Assembly: GCF_900249755.1 (NCBI RefSeq)
Contig: NZ_LT976853.1
Coordinates: 1,503,253 to 1,567,252, forward strand
Source of the DNA: Cupriavidus taiwanensis
Lineage (GTDB): Bacteria > Pseudomonadota > Gammaproteobacteria > Burkholderiales > Burkholderiaceae
DNA: 64,000 nt
Reading direction: 5' to 3'
Shown here: positions 57,193 to 64,000 of the stretch, piece by piece
How the letters are laid out: every line of letters begins with the position of its first letter
Position numbering within the stretch: position 1 is the first letter of the stretch
Made by a program: the position numbers and the translations under genes
The notes under the pieces: model-generated
The model's database searches: none
The model's input: the letters and a program-made list of their open reading frames with translations, nothing else
What the model was told of the DNA's origin: nothing

Positions 57193-59091
57193 ATGAGCCA
57201 ACACAGCCAGTTCCGACTGCTCGGCCTGCGCCGCTTCGCCCCGTTTTTCTGGACCCAGTTCCTGGGGGCGATGAACGACAACGTGTTCAAGGTTGCCTTC
57301 ACCTCGCTGGTGACCTACCACACGGCGCTGTTCGAGGGCGTCGACGCGCGCAGCGCGGCGTTCCTGATCTCGGCCATCTTTATCGCGCCGTTCGTGCTGT
57401 TCTCGGCCACCAGCGGGCAGATCGCCGACAAGCTGGAGAAGTCGCGGCTGATCCGGCTGGTCAAGTCGCTGGAAATCGCCATCATGGTGCTGGGGCTGGC
57501 CGGCTTTGCCTGGCACAGCGCGCCGCTGCTGTACGCCGGCACCTTCCTGATGGGGCTGCATTCCACGCTGTTCGGGCCGGTCAAGTTTGCCTACCTGCCG
57601 CAGCACCTCGATGAGAGCGAGCTGGTCGGCGGCAACGGGCTGGTCGAGATGGGCACCTTCGTCGCGATCCTGATCGGCACGCTGATCGGCGGCGAGCTGG
57701 CGGGGCTGCAGCAGGGCGGCGCGATCGTCGGGCCGCTGTACGTGGGCGCGGCGTGCGTGGCGATTGCCATCGCCGGGCGGCTGGTGTCGGGCCGCATCCC
57801 GGCGTCGCCGGCGCCGCAGCCGGACCTGCGCATCAACTGGAACCCGGTTTCCGAGACCTGGCGCAACCTGGTGCTGGCGCGCGGCAACCGTACCGTGTTC
57901 CTGAGCCTGCTCGGCATTTCGTGGCTGTGGTTTCTCGGCGCCACCTTCCTGACCTCGTTCTTCAGCTATGCCAAGGATGTGCTGGGCGGCGACCAGAACG
58001 TGGTGACGCTGCTGCTGGCGGTGTTCTCGCTCGGCATCGGCACCGGTTCGCTGCTGTGCGAGCGCCTGTCGGGGCGCCATGTCGAGATCGGCCTGGTGCC
58101 GTTCGGCTCGATCGGCATGACCGTGTTCGCGGTCGACCTGTACTTTGCCAGCCAGGGGCAGGCGCCCGCGGCGTTGAGCGGCATCGGCGGCTTCCTGGCC
58201 GAGCCGCGCCACTGGCGCGTGCTGGCCGACCTGTTCCTGCTGGCCATGTTCGGCGGCTTCTACAGCGTGCCGCTGTACGCGCTGATCCAGAGCCGCAGCG
58301 CGCCCACGCACCGCGCCCGCATCATCGCCGCCAACAACATCCTGAACAGCTTCTTCATGATCGCCGCGTCGCTGCTCGGCGTGGCGATGACGCAGGCGGG
58401 CTACACCATCCCGCAGCTGTTCCTGGTGGTGGGGCTGCTCAATGCGGTGGTGGCGGTCTATATCTACTCGCTGGTGCCGGAATTCCTGTTGCGCTTTATC
58501 GCGTGGATCCTGGTCCATACGCTCTACCGGCTGCGCCGCATCAACGCCGAGCGCATCCCCGCCGAAGGTCCGGCGGTGCTGGTCTGCAACCACGTCAGCT
58601 TTGCCGACGCGGTGGTGCTGATGGCGTGCAGCCCGCGCCCGGTGCGTTTCCTGATGGACCACAATATCTTCAAGGTGCCGCTGCTGTCGTGGTTCTTCCG
58701 CCAGGCCCGCGCGATCCCGATCGCGCCGGCGCACCAGGACCCCGAGATGCTCCGGCGCGCCTACGACAGCGTGGCGCAGGCGCTCGGCGACGGCGACCTG
58801 GTCTGCATCTTCCCCGAAGGCAAGATCACCGCCACCGGCGATATCAATCCGTTCAGGCAGGGCGTGCAGCAGATCATCCGGCGCACGCCGGTGCCGGTGG
58901 TGCCGATGGCGCTGCGCGGGCTGTGGGGCAGCTTTTTCTCGCGCAAGGGTGCGCCGGCGATGTCGCGGCCGTTCCGGCGCGGCATCCTGAACCGGCTGGA
59001 ACTGGTGGTGGGCGAGCCGGTGCCGCCCGAGTCCGCCACCCCGGAAGGGCTGCAGCAGATGGTGCAGGCCCTGCGCGGCGACTGGCGCTGA
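57193..59091 (+). CDS. MFS transporter-acyltransferase fusion (LplT/PlsC type)
   Basis: A 632-residue fusion. Residues 1 to about 420 form an MFS transporter (MNDNVFKVAFTSLV motif, helices to YIYSLVPEFLLRF). Residues about 440-630 are a PlsC acyltransferase with the catalytic NHVSFAD (HX4D) and FPEGKIT. In E. coli LplT flips lysophospholipids and Aas re-acylates them; the joined domains suggest coupled uptake and re-acylation. No AMP-ligase (acyl-ACP synthetase) domain is present, so an acyl donor made elsewhere is needed. Confidence 0.88.
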   Translation: MSQHSQFRLLGLRRFAPFFWTQFLGAMNDNVFKVAFTSLVTYHTALFEGVDARSAAFLISAIFIAPFVLFSATSGQIADKLEKSRLIRLVKSLEIAIMVLGLAGFAWHSAPLLYAGTFLMGLHSTLFGPVKFAYLPQHLDESELVGGNGLVEMGTFVAILIGTLIGGELAGLQQGGAIVGPLYVGAACVAIAIAGRLVSGRIPASPAPQPDLRINWNPVSETWRNLVLARGNRTVFLSLLGISWLWFLGATFLTSFFSYAKDVLGGDQNVVTLLLAVFSLGIGTGSLLCERLSGRHVEIGLVPFGSIGMTVFAVDLYFASQGQAPAALSGIGGFLAEPRHWRVLADLFLLAMFGGFYSVPLYALIQSRSAPTHRARIIAANNILNSFFMIAASLLGVAMTQAGYTIPQLFLVVGLLNAVVAVYIYSLVPEFLLRFIAWILVHTLYRLRRINAERIPAEGPAVLVCNHVSFADAVVLMACSPRPVRFLMDHNIFKVPLLSWFFRQARAIPIAPAHQDPEMLRRAYDSVAQALGDGDLVCIFPEGKITATGDINPFRQGVQQIIRRTPVPVVPMALRGLWGSFFSRKGAPAMSRPFRRGILNRLELVVGEPVPPESATPEGLQQMVQALRGDWR

Positions 59092-59124
59092 ACTGATGTG
59101 CTTCCACGCGGAACCCGACCGACG

Positions 59125-59859
59125 ATGATCACGCTCTATACCTTTGGCCCCGCCTTCGGGCTGCCCGATGCCAGCCCGTTCGTCACCAAGGCCGAGATGC
59201 TGCTCAAGCTGGCCGGCCTGCCGTACCACGCGCGCCGGGGCAGCCTGCGTCGTGCGCCCAAGGGCAAGCTGCCGTACCTGGACGACATGGGCCGGATCGT
59301 GGCCGATTCCACCATGATCCGCTGGCATATCGAGAAGACCTACCACATCGATTTCGATGCAGGCCTGAGCGCGGCCGAGCGCGGCATTGCCTGGGCCGCC
59401 GAGAAACTGATGGAAGACCACCTGTACTGGGCGGTGGCGCGGGTGCGCTGGCTGGACCAGGCCAATTTCGACAAGGGCCCGGCGCAGTTCTTCCGCAGCG
59501 TGCCGGCGCCGGTGCGCGGGCTGGCCGAGCGGCTGGTGCGCTACAAGGTGCGCAAGACGCTGTGGGGGCAGGGCCTGGGCCGGCATAGCGAGGAAGACCT
59601 GGTGGCGCTGGCCAGCAAGGGCGTGACCTCGATCGCCGACATCCTGGGCGACAAGCGCTACCTGATGGGCGACCAGCCGTGCGGGGCCGACGCCACGCTG
59701 TTCGCCTTTGCCGGCAGCCTGCTGTGCCCCGTATTCGACACCCCGATCCGCACCGCGGCCGAGGGGCATGCCAACCTGGTGGCCTATATGGCGCGGATGC
59801 GCGCCGAGTTCTACCCCGAACTCGCCGCCGCGCCGGTGCCGCAGGGCGCCGCCGCCTGA
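59125..59859 (+). CDS. Glutathione S-transferase-like protein
   Basis: A 244-residue GST-fold protein. The N-terminal thioredoxin-like domain ([31 protein letters not shown] start, [19 protein letters not shown] for gamma-Glu binding) is followed by an all-helical C-terminal domain with [14 protein letters not shown]. The pattern is closest to the metaxin/Tom37-like GST group. The catalytic Ser/Cys is not evident, so enzyme activity is uncertain. Confidence 0.86.
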   Translation: MITLYTFGPAFGLPDASPFVTKAEMLLKLAGLPYHARRGSLRRAPKGKLPYLDDMGRIVADSTMIRWHIEKTYHIDFDAGLSAAERGIAWAAEKLMEDHLYWAVARVRWLDQANFDKGPAQFFRSVPAPVRGLAERLVRYKVRKTLWGQGLGRHSEEDLVALASKGVTSIADILGDKRYLMGDQPCGADATLFAFAGSLLCPVFDTPIRTAAEGHANLVAYMARMRAEFYPELAAAPVPQGAAA

Positions 59860-59944
59860 GTTCGACTGCGCTGCCCGGGGCCGCCCGAGCCGGGTCATTG
59901 GCCTTACAATGGAGGCCGTCCCCAATTCCTGTGCGGTTTCCATC

Positions 59945-61054
59945 ATGTCCGGCAACACCCTTGGCCTGCTTTTCACTGTCACCACCTTCGGCGAATCGCA
60001 CGGGCCGGCCATCGGCGCGGTGGTGGACGGCTGCCCGCCGGGACTGGCGCTGACCGAGGCCGATATCCAGGGCGACCTGGACCGCCGCAAGCCCGGCACC
60101 TCGCGCCACGTGACCCAGCGCAAGGAGCCCGACCAGGTCGAGATCCTGTCCGGCGTGTTCGAGGGCAAGACCACCGGCACCCCGATCTGCCTGCTGATCC
60201 GCAACACCGACCAGCGCAGCAAGGACTACGGCAATATCGTCGAGACCTTCCGTCCGGGCCATGCCGACTACACCTACTGGCAAAAGTACGGCATCCGCGA
60301 CCATCGCGGCGGCGGCCGTTCGTCGGCGCGCCTGACCGCGCCGGTGGTGGCGGCCGGCGCGGTCGCCAAGAAGTGGCTGCGCGAGCAGTACGGCACCGAG
60401 ATCCGGGGCTATATGTCGCAGCTGGGCGAGATCGCGGTGCCGTTCACCGACTGGTCGCATGTGCCGGAGAACCCGTTCTTCGCCGCCAACGCCGACATCA
60501 TCCCCGAGCTGGAAACCTATATGGACGCGCTGCGCCGCGACGGCGACTCGGTCGGCGCGCGCATCGAGGTGGTGGCCAGCAACGTGCCGGTGGGTTTGGG
60601 CGAGCCGCTGTTCGACAAGCTCGACGCCGATATCGCGCACGCGATGATGGGCATCAACGCGGTCAAGGGCGTCGAGATCGGCGCCGGCTTCGACAGCGTC
60701 GCGCAGCGCGGCAGCGTCCACGGCGACGAGCTGACCGCCGCGGGCTTCCGCACCAACAACTCCGGCGGCGTGCTGGGCGGCATCTCCACCGGCCAGGACG
60801 TCACCGTGTCGCTGGCGATCAAGCCGACCTCTTCGATCCGCACCCCGCGCGAATCGATCGACAAGGCCGGCAATGCCGCCACCGTCGAAACCTTCGGCCG
60901 CCACGACCCGTGCGTGGGCATCCGCGCCACGCCGATCGCCGAGGCCATGCTGGCGCTGGTGCTGATCGACCACGCGCTGCGCCACCGCGCACAGTGCGGC
61001 GACGTCCGCGTCGAAACGCCGCGCATCCCCGCGCAGGCCGGCCCGACCCGCTGA
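59945..61054 (+). CDS. aroC: Chorismate synthase
   Basis: A 369-residue chorismate synthase, last step of the shikimate pathway (EPSP to chorismate, needs reduced FMN). The N-terminus [20 protein letters not shown] and the signatures [26 protein letters not shown] and [11 protein letters not shown] are all present. The start at 59945 gives the standard N-terminus. The next gene begins only 1 bp after its stop. Confidence 0.97.
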   Translation: MSGNTLGLLFTVTTFGESHGPAIGAVVDGCPPGLALTEADIQGDLDRRKPGTSRHVTQRKEPDQVEILSGVFEGKTTGTPICLLIRNTDQRSKDYGNIVETFRPGHADYTYWQKYGIRDHRGGGRSSARLTAPVVAAGAVAKKWLREQYGTEIRGYMSQLGEIAVPFTDWSHVPENPFFAANADIIPELETYMDALRRDGDSVGARIEVVASNVPVGLGEPLFDKLDADIAHAMMGINAVKGVEIGAGFDSVAQRGSVHGDELTAAGFRTNNSGGVLGGISTGQDVTVSLAIKPTSSIRTPRESIDKAGNAATVETFGRHDPCVGIRATPIAEAMLALVLIDHALRHRAQCGDVRVETPRIPAQAGPTR

Positions 61055-61055
61055 C

Positions 61056-62252
61056 TTGACGCCGCACCGCGCGGGCGGCGCCGGGGCCGGCGGCGGCCCC
61101 GACCATGCCCGCTTCGGGCTGTTCTACCTGGGCTATTACGGCTACGTCGGCCTGATCTCGCCCTACGTCAGCCTGTACTTCGCCGACCGCGGCTTCGACC
61201 CGGTGCAGATCGGCGTGCTGATGGCGAGCTTCCAGGTCAGCCGCATCGTCGGTCCTTACCTGTGGGGCTGGCTCTCCGACGTGATGCACACGCGCGTGCG
61301 CATCCTGCGCGTGAGCGCGTTCACATCGCTGCTGGCGTTCCTGATGCTGCCGGGCGTCGGCAGCTACGGCGGCATGATGGCGATGATGCTGACGCTGAGC
61401 CTCTTGACCAGCGCGATGTCGCCGCTGGGCGATGCGCTGACCATTTCCACGCTGCGCCGCTACGGCGCCTTCGACCACAGCTACGGCCGCATCCGCATGT
61501 TCGGCTCGGTCGGCTTTATCGGCGCGGTGCTGGCCGGCGGCGCGCTGTTCGAGGCGGTCGGCATGCGCGCCTTCCCGTGGGTGGCGAGCGCGCTGCTGGC
61601 GATCCTGGCCGGGGTGGTGCTGACCATGCGCGACGCCGCCGACGACGGCCCGCGCATGCCTCCGCCGCGCGCCTTGCCGCTGCTGCGCCGGCCGGACGTG
61701 GCCTGGTTCCTGGCGTCGGCCTTCCTGATGATGTTCGCGCACGCCGCGCTCTACGTCTTTTACTCGCTGTGGCTGGAGACGCTGGGCTACAGCAAGTTCG
61801 CCATCGGCGTGATGTGGACCATCGGCGTGGTCGCCGAGATCGTGTTCTTCTACTACCAGGGCCTGCTGTTCGCGCGCTTCGCGCTGCGCACCATCCTGGC
61901 CGGCACCTTCGTGCTGGCGGCGCTGCGCTTCGGCCTGACCGGCTACCTGGCGCAGTTCGCCTGGCTGATGGCGCTGGTGCAGGTGCTGCACGCGGCCACC
62001 TTCGCCGCGCACCACAGCGCCAGCCTGAAGCGCCTGCAGGCCTGGTTTGCCGGGCCGCTGCAGGGACGCGGGCAGGCGCTGTACACCGGCATCTCGTACG
62101 GCGTCGGCGGCACGCTGGGCGGGCTGGCGATGGGCTGGACCTGGAACGCGCTGGCGCCGGCGCACGCCTTCGGCCTCGCCGCCGTGGCCGCGGCGGCGGG
62201 GGCGGTCTGCGCGGTGATGAGCTTTCGCGCGGAAGTCCGCCCCGCCGGCTGA
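61056..62252 (+). CDS. MFS transporter (HcaT-like)
   Basis: A 398-residue MFS transporter of the MFS_1_like/HcaT group with about 12 transmembrane helices (YLGYYGYVGLISPYVSLYFA, then LMASFQVSRIVGPYLWGWLS, the latter with the motif A-like region). The start codon TTG lies directly after the aroC stop, with no clear ribosome-binding site, so translation may depend on aroC. The substrate is unknown; HcaT is a 3-phenylpropionate transporter. It is convergent with the porin gene (12 bp). Confidence 0.85.
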   Translation: MTPHRAGGAGAGGGPDHARFGLFYLGYYGYVGLISPYVSLYFADRGFDPVQIGVLMASFQVSRIVGPYLWGWLSDVMHTRVRILRVSAFTSLLAFLMLPGVGSYGGMMAMMLTLSLLTSAMSPLGDALTISTLRRYGAFDHSYGRIRMFGSVGFIGAVLAGGALFEAVGMRAFPWVASALLAILAGVVLTMRDAADDGPRMPPPRALPLLRRPDVAWFLASAFLMMFAHAALYVFYSLWLETLGYSKFAIGVMWTIGVVAEIVFFYYQGLLFARFALRTILAGTFVLAALRFGLTGYLAQFAWLMALVQVLHAATFAAHHSASLKRLQAWFAGPLQGRGQALYTGISYGVGGTLGGLAMGWTWNALAPAHAFGLAAVAAAAGAVCAVMSFRAEVRPAG

Positions 62253-62264
62253 CCGCTCCGGCGC

Positions 62265-63311
62265 CTAGAACTTGTGGCGCAGGCCGGTGGTCACGCCGAT
62301 GCGGTTGCCGTGGCCGAAGAAGGGCGTGACGAAGTTGGGGCTTGACGCAAGCGTGCGCCAGGTTCCCGTCAGCGCGGTGTAGTCGGCTTCGACATAGACG
62401 TCGGTGCGCTTGCTGAGGTTGTAGTCCAGCATCATCGCCGCCGTATAGCGGTTGCCGCCATTGCCGTTGATCTTCATGCGGTCGTAGGTGCCGGTGAGAT
62501 AGAACGTCCACGCGTCGCTGAACGCATGCTTGAGCCCGGCGTAGTAGGCGTTGTCGCGATAGCCGGCCTTGTCGTAGGTGCTGCGCGTAAAGCCCGCGTT
62601 GAACAGGGTGTTGCCCCACCGGTACGTGCCGCCCACCGACCATACCTGCTGGTCGCTCGTCGGCACGGCGGTGCCGAAGTACGTCGCGGTGTCGCGCATG
62701 ATCTGGTAGCCGCCGGCCAGCTTGATCGCGCCGCTGTTGTAGGTGACGCTGGCGCCGGTCGACGACGACGCCGGGAAGCTGCCCGCCACTTCGCCGAACG
62801 CATGCTGCGCCGCCACCGTGACCGGCCCGAATACGCCCGAATACTTGAGCATGTTGTCCTGGCGCACGCCGCCGGTGTAGTTGCCGCTCTGGAAGGCGAC
62901 CAGCCCCAGGTTGGGCAGCGCCATGGTGTCGTAGCTGGCAATGACCTCGTGGATCACGGTGAAGTCCCGCCCCAGCTTGACGCTGCCGAAATCCCCGCCC
63001 AGGCCGACGAAGGCCTTGCGCCCGAACAGCCGTCCGCCCTGCGAAGCCATCCCCGTATCCGGCAGGAAGCCATTCTCCAGCACGAAGAAGGCGCGATAGC
63101 CGTTGCCCAGCGTTTCGGTGCCTTGCATGCCGAAGCGCGTGCCGGTGAGCACGCCGTCGCCCATCTGCACCTTGCCGCTGCCCGCGGCGTTCTCGTGGGT
63201 GGTGTAGCGGATCGTGGTATCGACGAGGCCGTACAGCGACACGCTGCTCTGGGCCAGGGCCGGGGCTGCGAATCCGCTGGCCAGGCACAGCGGCAGGATG
63301 ATCTTCTTCAT
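62265..63311 (-). CDS. Gram-negative porin (Porin_4 family)
   Basis: A 348-residue 16-strand-type porin with a signal peptide cleaved after APALA (about residue 20) and the mature opening QSSVSLYGLVDT. GTRFGMQGTETLGNG, GRKAFVGLGGDFGSV and the final RHKF are typical. GGAGA upstream of 63311 supports this start rather than 63326. It lies downstream of the aldehyde dehydrogenase gene on the same strand and may be part of the same catabolic transcript. It is a second porin, distinct from that at 47730. Confidence 0.93.
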   Translation of the reverse strand: MKKIILPLCLASGFAAPALAQSSVSLYGLVDTTIRYTTHENAAGSGKVQMGDGVLTGTRFGMQGTETLGNGYRAFFVLENGFLPDTGMASQGGRLFGRKAFVGLGGDFGSVKLGRDFTVIHEVIASYDTMALPNLGLVAFQSGNYTGGVRQDNMLKYSGVFGPVTVAAQHAFGEVAGSFPASSSTGASVTYNSGAIKLAGGYQIMRDTATYFGTAVPTSDQQVWSVGGTYRWGNTLFNAGFTRSTYDKAGYRDNAYYAGLKHAFSDAWTFYLTGTYDRMKINGNGGNRYTAAMMLDYNLSKRTDVYVEADYTALTGTWRTLASSPNFVTPFFGHGNRIGVTTGLRHKF

Positions 63312-63396
63312 GTTGTCTCCGTCCATGGATATAGGAATGGATATGGGAATGCCAGGGCGGCAGCCGCCCCGGCAGGTACTGCGAAAGGGAAGGGCG

Positions 63397-64000
63397 TCAG
63401 GCCCGGATGTAGCTGGTCTTGCCGGCGGTAAAGAACTCGCGTGCGGCCCAGCCTTGTTCGTGCGGGCCGTATGACGATGCCTTGGTGCCGCCGAACGGGA
63501 CGTGATAGTCGACGCCGGCGGTGGCCGTATTGACCATCACCATGCCGGCGCGCAGGTGCCGGCGGAAGCGGCGCGCCTGCGCCAGCGAGCGCGTGCAGAC
63601 GCCCGCCGACAGCCCGAACGGGGTGTCGTTGGCGAGTTCGAGCGCATGGTCGTTGTCGCGCGCGCGCAGCACGGTCGCCACCGGCCCGAAGATTTCGTGC
63701 TGGGCGACCTGCATGCCGCTCTCGCATTCCAGGAACAGCGCCGGCGCCAGGTAGAAGCCGTCGCTGGCGCACTGCACGCGCTCGCCGCCGCACGCCAGCA
63801 CGGCGCCTTCCTCGCGGCCGATGTCGATGTAGCGCAGGTTCTTGTCGAGCTGGCTGGCGTCGACCACGGGACCGATGTCGGTGGCATCGTCCAGCGCGTT
63901 GCCGACGCGCAGCCGCTGCGTGGCTTCCAGCAGGGCCTGTGCGAAGCGGTCGTGGATGTCGGCGGTGACGATGATCCGCGACGACGCCGTGCAGCGCTGG
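63397..64000 (-). CDS. Aldehyde dehydrogenase family protein, C-terminal part
   Basis: Only the last 200 residues are inside the window; the gene continues past 64000. The visible part starts at the catalytic cysteine (QRCTASS) and includes IGPVVDAS, the glutamate-region block EIFGPVATVLRARD, and FGGTKASSYGPHEQG. The form FGGTKxSSYGPHEQG fits the alpha-ketoglutaric semialdehyde dehydrogenase group better than generic SSADH, but this rests on memory. An associated sugar-acid pathway would lie beyond the edge. The N-terminus cannot be judged. Confidence 0.85.
   Translation of the reverse strand, partial: QRCTASSRIIVTADIHDRFAQALLEATQRLRVGNALDDATDIGPVVDASQLDKNLRYIDIGREEGAVLACGGERVQCASDGFYLAPALFLECESGMQVAQHEIFGPVATVLRARDNDHALELANDTPFGLSAGVCTRSLAQARRFRRHLRAGMVMVNTATAGVDYHVPFGGTKASSYGPHEQGWAAREFFTAGKTSYIRA

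Overview
The window looks like a piece of a GC-rich betaproteobacterial chromosome. Gene content and order (slyD-mutS, ppk2, suhB, trmJ, cysE, lpxH, ppiB-ppiA, cysS, accA-tilS, lysC, tRNA-Ser, pyc) resemble Cupriavidus or Ralstonia as I remember them; the genus is an inference. About 51 kb is ordinary core or near-core sequence, and about 12.8 kb is an integrated genomic island with a lower-GC, patchy composition.

1-20,450, core: a small repeat-rich lipoprotein, a RoxA-type ribosomal oxygenase divergent from slyD, a minus-strand mutS/phosphoesterase pair, a stress cluster (UspA, PPK2, YdcH), suhB, then trmJ and cysE. Next come the minus-strand lpxH, ppiB, ppiA and TPR genes, and a plus-strand run of cysS, an AlkA-like glycosylase, accA, tilS and lysC.

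20,580-33,465, island in tRNA-Ser(GCU): a perfect 79-bp repeat of the tRNA 3' part bounds the element. The left tRNA copy is intact and has a good promoter. The right copy carries a 48-nt structured insertion in its D-loop and is followed by what looks like the native terminator. A tyrosine integrase lies just inside each end. The cargo is a RloC/PrrC-like AAA_13 ATPase with a probable anticodon-nuclease triad, a serine resolvase behind a repeat-rich 557-bp non-coding stretch, two unknown proteins, an SF2 helicase-like protein, a lipoprotein, an AlbA_2/Schlafen-type protein, and a membrane-anchored Mrr-like endonuclease broken by an in-frame amber codon. This reads as a small defence-type island; no phage structural or conjugation genes are visible.

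33,856-64,000, core and metabolic genes: pyruvate carboxylase, a PagL-like deacylase, pirin, a thiolase-like/DUF35 pair with a divergent IclR regulator, and a peptide ABC transporter operon whose binding-protein gene is frameshifted. These are followed by a porin and an N-formylglutamate amidohydrolase. Then come an FAD-linked oxidase, DUF2069-wrbA, a YihY-type membrane protein, a REP-like inverted repeat, a DUF962 protein, metZ with an alpha/beta hydrolase, a CBS protein, an MFS-acyltransferase fusion, a GST, chorismate synthase, an MFS transporter, a second porin, and an aldehyde dehydrogenase cut by the window edge.
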